Shown one piece after another: positions 13,901 through 25,260 of a DNA stretch of 64,000 bases. The stretch is from contig NC_090945.1 in NCBI RefSeq assembly GCF_040807025.1, positions 38,867,088-38,931,087 on the forward strand. The letters are read 5' to 3'. This DNA comes from Struthio camelus. Lineage: Eukaryota > Chordata > Aves > Struthioniformes > Struthionidae. The notes beneath the pieces were generated by a model. That model worked only from the letters and a program-made list of their open reading frames with translations. It was not told the DNA's origin and made no database searches. Numbering within the stretch: position 1 is the first letter of the stretch; every line of letters starts with the position of its first letter. The position numbers and the translations under genes were made by a program.

Positions 13901-14421
13901 ATGCAGAGAGGAGTTCATATGACTTCATTTAGTGAAATGCCTTTGCACATGCAAAGTAGTGCTGCTTTAGTCTTTTCTACAATCATATTGCTTTGCAAAC
14001 TCATGCTTAGTTTTCTGCTTGTGTGCTTCCTACATTCCCCTTTGCATAACTGCTGCTTCCTCTCATTTAGTGCATTTCCATATTGTATTTGGCAAATGGC
14101 CTTGTTTGCAGTTTTCCATGGTGCTTTTATCTTGCCCTACAGCCCTACCTCTCAAGCACCCGAAGCTTGTCTCCAATGTCTGGACTTTTTGGTTCCATCT
14201 GGGCACCTCAGAGTGATGTTTATGAAAGCTGCTGCCCTGTCAGTGCCACAACCCAACATTCGACCCATGTTGAGAACCAGGCAGTGATGTGTAAGCAGGA
14301 ATACTATCCAAGGTTTAACCCGTTCCGTGCCTACATGAACTTGGACATATGGACTACAGCAGCCAATCGGAATGCAAATTTCCCACTTTCAAGGGACTCG
14401 GGTTACTGTGGAAATGTGTGA
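1771..14421 (+). CDS. TMEM131L: TMEM131L (transmembrane protein 131-like), C-terminal ten coding exons
   Basis: Ten exons join in frame: 1771-1925, 3299-3423, 4845-5002, 5749-5934, 7265-7343, 8450-8532, 9876-9996, 11654-11742, 12577-12719, 14143-14421. They encode about 471 residues ending in [10 protein letters not shown] and a TGA stop. I recognise the family from a Ser-rich stretch ([11 protein letters not shown], then [20 protein letters not shown]), from [20 protein letters not shown], and from the tail [20 protein letters not shown] and [14 protein letters not shown]. This is the cytoplasmic tail of a type I membrane protein; the PapD-like lumenal part and the membrane segment lie upstream, outside the window. 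Known roles of the family: TMEM131L restrains Wnt signalling in thymocytes by promoting LRP6 breakdown, and the TMEM131 tail engages TRAPP for cargo secretion. Splice phases agree at every junction and I see no lesion. The next upstream exon must end in phase 1; I could not place it in bases 1-1770. Confidence 0.93.
1999..2032. repeat. TA/TG-rich simple repeat
   Basis: A TATATA run with interspersed TGTA, just after the first TMEM131L exon seen. Confidence 0.85.
3299..3423 (+). CDS. TMEM131L: TMEM131L exon (Lys/Asn-rich)
   Basis: Acceptor tttttacctttag ends at 3298; donor gtatgt begins at 3424. It reads [17 protein letters not shown] and ends [10 protein letters not shown] plus two bases of an Arg codon (phase 2). 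It joins in phase with the exons on both sides. The strongly basic, low-complexity composition fits the intrinsically disordered tail. Confidence 0.8.
3765..3795. repeat. A-run plus (GA)n microsatellite
   Basis: An A-run of 14 followed by about eight GA units, in a TMEM131L intron. Confidence 0.9.
4845..5002 (+). CDS. TMEM131L: TMEM131L exon ([19 protein letters not shown])
   Basis: Acceptor ttgtattag ends at 4844; donor gtaggt begins at 5003. One base completes the previous Arg codon, then [14 protein letters not shown] follows, to SVQGET plus one base. I placed it because the flanking exons require a phase 2 to phase 1 exon and this 158 bp segment is the one that fits with good splice sites. 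Confidence 0.8.
5749..5934 (+). CDS. TMEM131L: TMEM131L exon (Ser-rich, [11 protein letters not shown])
   Basis: Acceptor aacttttgtag ends at 5748; donor gtaagt begins at 5935. It encodes [15 protein letters not shown], a long Ser/Gly/Trp stretch ([19 protein letters not shown]) and [10 protein letters not shown]. This is the most recognisable TMEM131L tail exon. It ends one base into a codon. Confidence 0.93.
6639..6710. repeat. TG/TA simple repeat
   Basis: A TGTGTG run passing into TATATA and ACACAC, in a TMEM131L intron. The TG and AC parts are inverted and could pair. Confidence 0.9.
7265..7343 (+). CDS. TMEM131L: TMEM131L exon (SQNDFPSE)
   Basis: Acceptor ttcttttctttag ends at 7264; donor gtaaaa begins at 7344. 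It reads [20 protein letters not shown] then NICNT, and ends two bases into a codon. This closely follows the known vertebrate tail at this point. Confidence 0.9.
7445..7477. repeat. T17-G16 homopolymer junction
   Basis: Seventeen T followed directly by sixteen G in a TMEM131L intron. The G-run could form a G-quadruplex and is error-prone to sequence. Confidence 0.95.
8450..8532 (+). CDS. TMEM131L: TMEM131L exon with a tandem (NAGNAG) acceptor
   Basis: The acceptor is tagcag: splicing after tag (8446) would add one codon, and splicing after cag (8449) gives the length expected from the mammalian protein ([11 protein letters not shown] against a same-length human segment). Donor gtcagt begins at 8533. 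It encodes [16 protein letters not shown] then [11 protein letters not shown]. Phase is kept with either acceptor. Confidence 0.88.
9876..9996 (+). CDS. TMEM131L: TMEM131L exon followed by a GC-AG intron
   Basis: Acceptor tttctag ends at 9875. It reads [20 protein letters not shown] and ends IQETPSVHN plus AG. The only donor that keeps frame with the next exon is gcaagt at 9997-10002, a GC donor in otherwise perfect consensus (AG then GCAAGT). No GT lies at the required position. Confidence 0.9.
11654..11742 (+). CDS. TMEM131L: TMEM131L exon ([12 protein letters not shown])
   Basis: Acceptor cag ends at 11653; donor gtaaga begins at 11743. It completes a Ser codon with the upstream AG, then reads [19 protein letters not shown] and [10 protein letters not shown]. 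The pyrimidine tract before the acceptor is poor, but phase and homology on both sides support it. Confidence 0.87.
12577..12719 (+). CDS. TMEM131L: TMEM131L exon ([10 protein letters not shown])
   Basis: Acceptor tcaactgtag ends at 12576; donor gtgagt begins at 12720. It reads [18 protein letters not shown], then [20 protein letters not shown], and ends YVSST in phase 0. Confidence 0.92.
14143..14421 (+). CDS. TMEM131L: TMEM131L terminal coding exon
   Basis: Acceptor cttgccctacag ends at 14142. It encodes [20 protein letters not shown] through [15 protein letters not shown] to the C-terminus RDSGYCGNV and TGA at 14419-14421. This 92-residue end is strongly conserved in the family, more so than the exons before it. 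Confidence 0.95.
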   Translation, partial: PYLSSTRSLSPMSGLFGSIWAPQSDVYESCCPVSATTQHSTHVENQAVMCKQEYYPRFNPFRAYMNLDIWTTAANRNANFPLSRDSGYCGNV

Positions 14422-14913
14422 AAGGAATTTGATTTAAAAATGTGAATAAAGATGCTTGCAGTTTTGATTACTAGAGTAAGCTGGTTGTTGAAATAGATTA
14501 CAATGTTGGTGGATATTTTGGCACTTTTATATTGAAAATAAATTTTTTTTTTTTTTTACTGAAGTCTGAGCATTCAGTGCATTTTAAAGAGCAAAATATA
14601 TTCAGGACACTGTTATTGTCACACGAAGGCTATAAATTTAAAATTCAAAATTATTCAAGAATAAGAAAAGTGTTAGGTTCTTAGCAGTATCTGTGAACCT
14701 ATATTGCACGTTTATTATTCAGTTTACATTTGTGGTATAAACCAAAAGGCTTTTTTTAGTATCTGTGGGTACAGAATTACACCCGTAAATAATTGCATCT
14801 GTACCAAACAGTAATAGTGGGACCTAACTGTTGATGTGGGTCAGGTATTGTCCAAGTGGTGCCACTCTTACTGTTGACATAATTATTTGTGGGTGTAAAC
14901 TTCTGGCAATAAA
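14422..14913 (+). other. TMEM131L: TMEM131L 3' UTR with three polyadenylation signals
   Basis: AATAAA hexamers follow the stop at 14445-14450, 14537-14542 and 14908-14913. The first lies only 24 bases after the stop codon, so a very short 3' UTR is possible, with longer forms from the two downstream signals. Which is used cannot be told from the sequence. Confidence 0.6.
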
Positions 14914-15369
14914 AAATAGCTAAATTGTGGTTTGTTTATCCAGCTTCAAAATTCAGACTGTCAGCTTGGCGATAGTATGCTTGTGCAGTGTGGGTGAGTG
15001 GGTATTTCCTTCAGGAACATTTATTTCTGGGAGTAACTCCTGATATTTTGTGTTTATATTTTTAGCCTTCATGTTGCAGTAGTGTTTTTCAGTGCATTTA
15101 ATTGCCCTTGTTTAAAATGCCAACACTTGAATTGGAACAAACATTTCTTTGAGAGCTGAGTTCACCCCACTCTTCAAAACGGAACAGTATTGTGTTAGTT
15201 CATATTATGAGACTGAATCTTTGTAGTGAGAAAGTCAACCAAGAAAGTGCTGCAACCCAGTTCAAGGCTGAATCTTTCCATCATGCAAGCTGTCTCTGCT
15301 GACCGTTCCTCTAGAGCCTTTTGTTCTGACATTACAGAGCGTGTTTGGGGGTCTTCACTCTTCAGGCGT

Positions 15370-15800
15370 CAAAAAAAGAGGAAAGCATTCCTTCAGTTCT
15401 GATAAATCTAGAAGTGGGCTTGTTTGGTCCGGAGAAAAAGAGGCTGAAGAGGTATTTAATAGCAGCCTTACAGGTACTTGAAGAAGAGTTATAAAGATGA
15501 TGGATCCAAACTCTTTGAGGTTGCCGCAAGCGATAACAACTAGCAGTGGTGATAAACTGTGGCTTGGGAAGTTCAGGTTGAATGTTAGGAAAAACAGCTT
15601 CACTTAGACGGTGGTGCAGCACCAGGATAGGTTGCCCTGAGAGGTCGTCAGACCTCCCTCTTCGGAGGGTTCACGGCTCAGCTGAACAAAGCCATGGTCA
15701 CCTGCTCTGCAGTTGGTGACAGTCCTGCTCCCTGGGCAAGGTTGGACTGGAGACCACCAGGGTCCAATTGCCATTTTGAGGATGTTGTGAACATAAGCAA
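15370..15800 (+). mobile_element. CR1 LINE, worn 3' fragment
   Basis: It follows the CR1 3' end in plus orientation: a degenerate CCGGAGAAAAAGAGGCTGA, then GTTCAGGTTGAATGTTAGGA, AAAACAGCTTCACTTAGACG, and a GGTTGCCCTGAGAGG stretch. Divergence is high, so it is old. Ends are approximate. Confidence 0.75.
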
Positions 15801-15974
15801 GTTCATAAACTGTTGCTACTTCAATCATTTTCCTCTTGCCCTTTGAACTCAGACTGACTAGAGGACAGGAATTCTGTTTGACAACAAAATGCTGAAGCCT
15901 TTACATTTGTTTTTATTCTAAAGTAGAGAAAAAAAGCATTGCAAAATAGCTGATAGTCTGCTTGCAAGGCTACT

Positions 15975-16050
15975 CAGCCAGATGAGAGTCAGGTTCGATT
16001 CTTGCTCTGCCACCTTCATCAAATCTCCAAGCTGTAGAACCAGTTTGTCT
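15975..16050 (+). mobile_element. MIR-like SINE remnant
   Basis: GGTTCGATTCTTGCTCTGCC resembles the MIR core around the tRNA box B (GGTTCGAATCCCGGCTCTGCC). It is short and worn, and its ends are unclear. Confidence 0.45.
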
Positions 16051-19000
16051 GACTTGCTGGTTTCAGTCAGAAAAATCTATTCTAGGTCTTTCTTGCCAGA
16101 AACAGTATGTTTCCACAAAAAATCTGTTTCAATAAATCAACAGTTCCTGCAAAAAAAAGTTTTTGTTGAAAAATATCCTGCCAGCTATGCTTTTGTGTGT
16201 ATTTGAATTAGCTCAGAAGGAGATAGTGACTGGGTGGGATATACAAAAGCTTCTATGTTTAACTGCTTTAAGTGCTCATGTGGAAGGTGCTTCTAAGCCT
16301 TCCTGTGTTTTCAATGTCAGAAAAATCGGATCGTCACTGAATGCTTTGGTGTTTTAAAGGCTTTAGCAGGAACTAGCATTTAGAGTCTTTGGCTGCTTTC
16401 CATGATATGTCTTGCTGGACAAAATTCTGTTTGACTGTGGAGTTTAATAGTAATTGCTTGTGATGCTGAAGCAAAGTTCACGTGTTTATATGAACTTGGA
16501 TGTTCCTGAAATCAGTATTAAGCCATGAGAAGTAGTCATAACCACTAACATGCTTTCTGTGCACTATTACCTATGGCAGGAGACTTCAGGAGAAATAGAG
16601 TGGGAGTGCGTACACAATAAATATGGAAAAAAACAAGTGATCATTTGCTTTGAAATGCAATGAAGTTCTTTATTCCCTGGGTAATGTTACTTGTTTTATA
16701 GTATGTTCATTGAATTTTGGAGAGAACACAGCATGTGCAAAACTGCACTAAGCATACCCAGCTCATTCTGTTCAGTCCGTGATTTTAATGAGATCTGTTT
16801 TTTCTGTGCACTAAAGTGAAGCCTTTTTCAAGTGCCAGTATAAGGAGATGATGCTCTTATACCTGCAACAAACTACAGCAAAGAATCCCCTGGAGTTCAG
16901 GTCAGCACCATGTCCTTGTTGTCACTGCTGTGTTATGTTCCAGACTGAGTCAGTCACTTGAAAAAAAAACAAAAAAACCACACACACTATAAACCAAGCA
17001 AACACATTGGAGGGTTCAGGGAGAGCAACAAAAGTTAGTAATCTTTGGAAAAGAAGATCTCTATGAAAAAGTTGGTCAGAGTTGTTAAAGTACCAGCAAC
17101 AGACAAGGGCACTGAGCTGCAAATAACTTGAGAAACACGAGAGTGTTGTAAGACAGAAAATAATCATTCTCTTTAATCCAACCAGAACAGATCAAGAAGT
17201 AATTCTTCCGGGAGCTGTGTAGCATTAGGCAAAATATTTCATATAACTTTTCATAACAATAACTAAGGAATGTAAGAAGCTTGTTAAGGTTACCAGGAAT
17301 AATTGCTGCCATCAGGAGACAATTAAGGCTTAATTAGCAAGTGCTGAATATAAGTGGATTTGGGCCCGATTAAAAAGTATTCCTCCTACAGTAAAGAGGA
17401 AGATGAATTCTACTAGATGAAAGCTGGAGAGTTGTTTAAATTAATAACTATAAGGACATCTTGTCTTGAGCAAAATGGTTTCTAATTTGTTGTCTTGTGC
17501 CAGGAAATCCTTTTTGTAGGATTGGGAGCTTCATGGTCCTTTTTGAAACTTATTATTTTGCTGAGAATCTTCAGCAGAAGAAGCTCTCGACAAACGAAAG
17601 TACTTAAAGTTGCAAAGAAAAAGAAGAATACCAGCATAACAGAACAGCTTTATGTTTACCCGTAGGACTGGTTATGGAGTGGAGAAAAAAAATCAGGGGC
17701 AGTCCCAAACTTTCAGTATAATTTCTATCCGAATGGGAAAGCTACATAAATTTTTAAGACCTTTCAGCATTTTCACAAGAAGAGACTTGTCAAAGTGACA
17801 GCTGCCCCTGCCTACCCTCCTGGGAACAGTCAGTAGCTTTGTGGCTTAGAGGGGCATTGGGTGTGTGAGGTACCAATGCTCGGTTATTGCTGTGTGTGAT
17901 TTGCATAGGGCATGCTGGCCAAGTCTGCCTGTTTTGATGAGAATTTCCACCCGGGCCACAGGAAATGTTTGTGACTAGATTTTGCTAAGGTTTATAGGTA
18001 CTTTGAGGTACAACATTTTGACAAAATCACAATCTATCAAAGGAGCAGCCAGTTTTCCTGACCTTGCCAGGCTGCAGTAAACCCTTCCTGTGGCAGAGAT
18101 TTGCAAGACTCATATAGTGTCGGTTGGAGAGCTAAGGGAGGAGGAACAGCCAGCACAGCTCCTAGGTAGGAGATGGCTCCCTGGTATCTTGTTTTTTGAC
18201 AAGTGGGGCTGGGTGAAGGCTTGCTTCCTCAGGGACAGGATTTGGGCTGTCCAGCAGCCCTCACGCCAGCACAGTGTGGCTGCCACAGGTCCAGCCTGGG
18301 AGCCCGGTTTGAACTGCTTGGGAGCAACAGACTGGCCAGACTGAGTTACAAAAAAAAATTCTTTGTTTGTTTACACGTACCTGATTATTACCTCTTTTGT
18401 CTTGAGATGGAATTAGTACAGAACAGAAATTCCTAACATTTTTCCAGTCGTTTCTGCCCTTATAAGTGAAGTGAAGTTAGATGTTCAGTTAGTGCCAGGC
18501 TACTTCAAAAAGGAAGCGTTTAAGCCAGATGTTTTGCCAAGTGGTCTCCATGCCATGTGCCAGATGCTGCTCACAGGTGGCCACGCAGGTACCCAGGAAG
18601 TTTTGACCACATGTGCAGGCAAGGCAGTTTTGCATTGGCACAGGAACACAACTTCTGCTGGTCCTTCTGGCCCTCCACACCTCCTCCCAAAGCAGGTGTG
18701 AGGATCCTGCTGTGCCTAACCTGGATGGAGTGGAGGGTTGAAAGTACTTGGGGGACAGTATGAGCGTCCAGCAAAAAACAGAGAAGATAGACTGGCTCCT
18801 CTTCCTTCACATGAAGATGAGGACACTAAAAGTCACCATGTTCAGCTCCCTGCCTTCAGTAGCTGATTAGGGCAGAAGGCAGACTCACCATGGGAGCGCT
18901 GTTGCTTATTCCTGTGCCTTAAATCTGCAAATTGCCAAAACAGCCATGACAGTCTTACAGCTCCAGCACCTGGACTTGTGTGCAGCTCTGTTTTAGCTGC

Positions 19001-20282
19001 TTGAAGGAACAACAAAGAGCAAAGGGCTTGCCTTTACTCTTGCAGAAGTAAGCCTGAAAATATGACCTGAGTGCAGCTGAGAGGTCTGGATTGCCAGAAG
19101 GCAAATAAATTAAGTTCACTGAAAAGAGCTGGTGAATATTGTAATCTGCTGAAGGGGGGGTGGAGGGAGCAGGGGAAGAGCTCAGTGTGATCCCTGGCGC
19201 TGGCAGCGCTTTGGGCTCCGGCACCTAAATCCACTTTGGCATGGGAGAAGTCCCAGTATACAAGGCTGTCACCTGGGAAGCCGTGGCCTCGTCAGCATCG
19301 TGGCGCCTTGGGTGCCCATGGAGCCTGTGCTGCCATCCTGCCAGGTGAGCTAAGGCTGTTCGTTAACTGTGCTAGATCTGGTGTTGCTTTTCAGCATGTG
19401 CTTTTCCCTTCTTCTAGCTTTGGGGAGCCTTCTTCATTTATTTTTCTTAATCTTCTCTGTTCTCCTGGCCCTCTCCACAGATTTGCTTTTCTTTAAGCTA
19501 TTTGCAGGTAAGGTGCATACAGGCATCGCCAAGTCATCAGGTGTCTGTTTTACTTACAGCTTTGATTCTGTGGTCCCATCCCATAGCTGCCTAGAAGCGG
19601 CTCTGAACAGGGCTTATCCTGTGCTCTTTCTCTGCACTGTAGTGCACCCTTGGATGGACAAAGGGCTTAGTATCTCCCCAGGACTGCTGCTCCAGGGTGG
19701 CCATCTACTGCCTTGGCAGCAGCGTGCCCTCTAATTGTACAGCCCCTCCGTTCAGCTGGGCAGCAGGGGTGCTCGCACGTGCCGCGAGGGGTGAACGGCC
19801 CAGCTGGGGAGGACCTGAGTATTTCTTGTGTTAGTCGCTGTGTCCTGCACTGGAGGAGATGCTGCTGTGGGAAATGCAGTAGTGCTCCTCATCTCAGGCA
19901 AGCTGGGGGATGTGGAGTAAGGGGAGGCACTGGGCTATCCATGCTCTGCTCCTTTCATGGGTGAGTGGCAAGCGAAGAGCTGGGGAGAGTATTTATTGTC
20001 CCAGCCCTACAAAGCAGTATTGCAACTGATGTTTTGGGAGTTTGTATCTGCCTCTGTAGCTCATCGCTAGTGCCTGGATACAGGCGCTCCTCCACTGTTG
20101 AAAACTGAATCCTACTGCTCCTCCCTCCATCTCTGGAGCGCGATCCTCTGCAAAAGCCGACTGTTCGTGCCTGCCTGACAAAAACGCCTCCTTTGTTGCT
20201 GAAGGGTGTGGACCATGAAACTCACTTTTTCCGTGATCTCTGCTTTATTTCATTTCATTCTGCTTTCTTAAAAGACAACAAT

Positions 20283-20354
20283 GAAAACCCGAAATCTTTT
20301 ATAATTGAAAACCCGAAATCTTTTATAATTGAAAACCCGAAATCTTTTATAATT
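20283..20354 (+). repeat. Perfect 3 x 24 bp tandem repeat
   Basis: Three exact copies of a 24-base unit beginning GAAAACCCGAAATC and ending TTTTATAATT, at 20283, 20307 and 20331. In one minus frame each unit reads IIKDFGFS, but that frame is short and has no other support as coding. Confidence 0.95.
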
Positions 20355-23300
20355 GGATGGTGGTTCTGATGAGTGGCCGTTCCTGGCTGCTCCCTCTCCT
20401 TGTATGGAACGACTTGTTCCTGGGCTGTTTGGAGTTTTAACAGTGAGGAGAGTTTGGCATTTTCATACTGTTGCCTTGTGGCCCACACGCCTCTCTGGGG
20501 TTTTTACTCAAAAATTCTCACGTGCTGGTTGGAGGCTGCCAGCAGCCTGTACAAGCAGGGACTAATCTGGCATGAAACAGGGGGCCTCCCCAGTGTACAA
20601 AATGGCACCACTCTAGCAAGCCTCTGTGCAAATGAGCTGCTTGTCTGGCATAAACCGGTTATGTAATCATCGTCCGCTAATCTACCAGCAGTCAGGCTTG
20701 GCTCGCAGCTAAGTGCATACGTGTACACCTCTTGGAAGGTGTACACCGTGTCTGTAAGTGACCAAAAACTGCCTGTATCTTTCAGTAAGGCCAACTACTA
20801 CCCCATTATTTTGAGTAGGGGGTGGTCCATATCCCAGACGTGTGGGTGAGACCATCCCTCTCGGGGGGATGGGTCAGGGGATGTTCTGCCACAGTTCTGC
20901 CTCGCTTGTGAGGTGACGGGCTCCGTCAGACCTTGTTTCTCCAACCGTGTTGGCGAAACACTTCATTTGTTGGGAGTTGTTTGTTTGTTTTTAATTTTGA
21001 CTGGATGTACAATTTGTGAAGGGAAGTTAATGCTTTCACACGTCCTCGTTAGCACAGATGTGCAGGAAGCCTGTGCGCTGCACTGGCTCTGACTTTCCGA
21101 AATGGCTACGTGGAAGGCAAATAATGTTCACTGCATTTGCGGGGGAGAGGGTGTTTTGGTTTGGAGGTGTCTCAAAATTAGAAAAACTTTTCTTGTCCTG
21201 GAACGTAGCAGGTTGGGTGCTGTAGTGAAACACTTGGCCACCAACATCCCACAAGAACCTGCCCTGATTTCTGGTTCTGATTTACTGAGAGAAATGTTTC
21301 ACATCATTCACTTGACACAGCCTTGTTACAGTAAAGGTGTTTTTCAGTGCTCTGTAGGAAATGCCAAAGAGCGTAAGCCAGATTTTCAAACTGATAAGGG
21401 AACCTTGCAGGAACAACAAAAAACACTATAACCTTCTCACCATTCTCCTTAAACATATGATTTGACAACGTGGTTGCGTGAGAGAACTGCTACTCAGAAG
21501 TGCTTGCATGAGAAAGGAAGGATCATGGCAATATTCCTCCAACCAGTTTTCTGTTTGCACGCAGGCTGATTCGCTCTTCCTTGAGCGTGGCTCACAACTG
21601 CACGCGTACCTCTTGGAAGCAGCACGTAGCGGTTGTGAGTGAATGGGAAATGACCTAATTGCCACCCGGTTTCTCAAGCAATGTGGGAAGCTCTGGCTTT
21701 CCCCCCCTCGCGCTGTTTAGCTGTGTGATCCATGGTTTGCAGCGTAAATGACTCTTCAAACTCAGCAGCAGTTTCGTGTAGATCTGCTCTTTCAATGTCT
21801 ATCTACAGGTAGGCCAGTGTCTCTGCAAACAGATAGCAGTTGTTAACCAGATGCAACACCAGTCCGACTACTGCTTGTGAAAGCTTCTGCTAAATCACAG
21901 CTTGTGTGACTCATTCAGTTATCGATTTTTAATTACACCTCTGTCTCCTCTTGTTGCATGTTACAGGCATCAGACATGCACTATGCATACCTTTGGGCTG
22001 CCACTGTTAATACGCTGTTCCGTTCAGGCACTTACCAAACGACTTTGAAAACCAAGCCTCGGTGCTTCCCAGCCTATATGTCTTCATCCTATAACGCTCT
22101 TTCCAGAGCTGACAGAAATCAGACCATAGGTATCTTCTGGTTAAACAAGGCTTAGTTGCCCAATTTAGGCATTTTCTCAAGTATCCTGCCACTCTATCCC
22201 TCTGGTGAAGCCAAGTAAGCACAGATGTTATTTAGCTCCTTTTCCTAACACTTTGCCATCACTTTTCTGTACTTTTTTCTGCATTACAGAAAACACAGCT
22301 GGTCTCCGCCTTTCCTAGCTTGCATAATTTGCTTACACTTTCAGTTACAGTCTTGAACTTCTTGGCATTGTCTGGCCTGTCCTGATCTATCTACTGCTTA
22401 CAGACCAAGATATTCCTGCTCTCAAGCAGAAAGTTTTACACAAATTGAAGAACTGAAAGAGAGCTGTAAGGGATGGACAGCCTGCAAGTGTTGAGCTCAG
22501 ATTGACACAAGCCTTTCCTGTCTCTGTCTCTGCTGTACTTCTGCCTTGAGTGAAATTCACAGTTGTGGTTCTTTGTTTCCCTTGTAATAGCTGAACTTCA
22601 TGACATATGTACCCTACTGCAATTTGCAACTTTTGGTAGTTGCTGTGTTGTAATAATTTGCAGGGAAATACCAAGCCCTCAGCTTGCAATTTTTTAAGGA
22701 AGAAATATCTTCATGCCTTTTATAAATGCTCTGTTCATTCAGTTGACTTGTGTTTTTTTGCTGAGAAAGCAACCCTTCTGATCATTTGAAAAGTTTTAAT
22801 AATTTACCAGTTAAATGACTAAAATTTGTCACATGATGTTGAGGACCAAATAGTTGTTTATAGAAATACTTAAAAATCCTTAAGTGAAAGGTGTCAATGT
22901 AAAGTATCTGTTACCTCTTATATATTGGTTTTCTTAGTGAAATGCAAGCCTGGGGAATGTATCATGTATGAGGAGCCTTCATTTTCATACAGCAGGATGA
23001 CAAAGATGCGCAGGACCTTCCTCTTGGTGGAGGCCCTGACATTGCTGGAGCAAGAACTGTGCTCACACTCTTTTGCAATGCACATCCCCCAGAATGGCTT
23101 ACATGAATGAAGCTCAGCACACTGCAGATTTGGTTTTGGTTTTGGTCACAAGAATCTCATACACTATTTGCCATAATGGAGAAGCCTGAAATCTAACCAA
23201 GGCAGCATTTTTCTTTCTGAAGAACTGATTTAAGGGATAAGTGAAAAGTTCTTAGATTATCTTCCTTGTGGCTTGCTCCTTACTTTCTCTTGCTTAAGTA

Positions 23301-24514
23301 GTCCTTTGTCTGCCTGACCAGCCCTTTCCACAAACCTGTCAAGCAGGAGATCAGCTCTCTTGGCCAAAGCGCTGCTGCTATTTCATATGAGAGCGTTTGT
23401 TAGAGAAGTCCTCAGGAGACTGAGTGTTGAGTTCTATAAATAAAAAAAGAAAAGGAAACAGATGGCACCAATTTCAAAAGTTAAGTGGTTTTTAACTAGT
23501 CCAGTAACTAATGTTCTTATATACCTACAAAAATATTACAGTTTTATCTTAGTAAAGATCAAAAGAACAACTTTGAAGCACTTGCCAGGCACATACAGTC
23601 ATGTGTTTTAATAGATGGCAGACCAATGTATCCTTAAGGTAATGGGACTAACTTGCTGATTTCAAATTTTCCCATGTATTCCTGCAGTGAATAAAGCCTG
23701 ATGACTGCTTTGTATTTTTTCTTCTAATTACTACTGCTGTGGATCCAGTGTTGCCTCAGTCATACTACAGATACTAAGAGAAGGGAGAAAATGTCTAAAA
23801 GCCTGAGGTCTGAGAAAGAGCCTGGTAAGGAAGCATTTCATGAGAGGAGGAAGCCTCTCTAGCTGTGCATGTCTTCCAGAGAAGCTGATTATGTCAGCAT
23901 CCCTGCAAGTTTAGATCAACCTACTTAATCATGGTTATCTGTTTAACTTCCAGAAAGAGATGGGGAAGAGACAAGACCGTGGCATCCCTGACTTCGATTG
24001 GTGCAAGCTGACTCTGAGCTGCAACATGGTCTCTGGGACAGGATGTATTTATAATGTCTAATGTGATCAAACCCACAGGAACTGCCATGCTGCCTAGCAG
24101 CAAGTAGAAATGTTGTGTGTCAGCTGCTGGGAACTTAGAAAAACTATTTTCCAATTGTTCAATTTATTCCAAAGGCTGGAGAGGATGTTTCTCCAAAGTT
24201 AGAATGAACGTTTTGGAATCCAGACTTTTTCGAGTTATAGTTGAACTAAAGCTTGCTCTAATATGAGATGCTGACTTTTATTAGTTTGTCTGCAAAACAG
24301 CTGCTTCTACTTTCCACAAACGTTTAACATCAGTTTAAAGTCTCCGCTATGCCTCGTTGTTCTGCTCTTTAAGCAAAAGACCATGTTAATATCGCTGGGG
24401 AATGCCACTTATGTATATGACGAGTCTTAACTCCTTTTTGCTCACTGAAATATGGCTTTCCAGGACATGGACTTCCATTTTGTTTGTCTGGTTTGATTCC
24501 TTTTTTATTTTTAA

Positions 24515-24549
24515 TTTCTTTCTTTCTTTCTCTTTCTTTCTTTCTTTTT
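24515..24549. repeat. (TTTC)n tetranucleotide repeat
   Basis: About eight TTTC units with one interruption, in the intergenic region. Confidence 0.9.
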
Positions 24550-25055
24550 AAAAGTTTAAAAGAATGCCTCTCAAACAGAAGGTTATTGCTTTTCAGAGTG
24601 GGCTAAAGTCAACATATTTGCATGCAGGAGCAGTCTATCCTGCTGCCTTGCAAATTTGGGTCTAACTAAATCTACACGCTTGTGCAAAATAACTCAGCTG
24701 ATTCCCTTCAGGCACAGATCTTGAACTGGAGGATCCAATTTTCTTTGATTCATCCCAGTTGTCTTCCTTTCCTCCCTGAAGGAGGAAGAATGAAGCAAGG
24801 AGGGATGCTTTCTAACTGCCCCCAGGGCTTACTCTCTCCAACAGTACCTCAGTAGCCTAACTACTAGATTTATTCTTTAAAATGCAGTAAGTGCCCATTT
24901 AATGACAGAGTAAATACACTGGTACTGGGTAAAATGGACAGCTTTAATACTACAAAGTCGTTCTATTCCATGCCAAAACTTATAGGGACAAGTAAGGGTC
25001 AAAGTGGCAGGAAATCCCCTGACGGAGCTCGGAAGTGAGAAGCATGTAACTTATA

Positions 25056-25096
25056 AAATATATATATATACACATATATATGTGTGTGTATGTATT
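25056..25096. repeat. TA/TG simple repeat
   Basis: A TATATA run, then ACACATATATATGTGTGTGT, in the intergenic region. Confidence 0.88.
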
Positions 25097-25179
25097 TATA
25101 ATCGTGAGTTTCTTATCTTCCCCTGACTCAAGGGCATCTGGCATGACACTGTTATTCAGCCTGCGATTTTCAAATACTT

Positions 25180-25260
25180 AAGCACCGAGGCGTGGCAGGG
25201 CCTAGTGGTTAGGCAAGGCGGGCACCTCCCTGCGCACTGGGAGGTGCCACCACGGCCAGT
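25180..25260 (+). repeat. GC-rich hairpin in a tRNA-SINE-like stretch
   Basis: GGCACCTCCC (25221-25230) and GGGAGGTGCC (25239-25248) form a perfect 10 bp stem with an 8-base loop. The bases before it (CCTAGTGGTTAGG) look like a tRNA-derived SINE head. No function is claimed. Confidence 0.5.

Noticed and set aside
13901-14287. 128-codon open frame starting before the last TMEM131L exon
   Set aside because: It is mostly intron sequence and reads the terminal exon in the wrong frame.
22925-23110. Open frame of 61 codons with higher GC than its surroundings
   Set aside because: I do not recognise the peptide on either strand. It could be a repeat or an old processed copy, but I cannot support a call.
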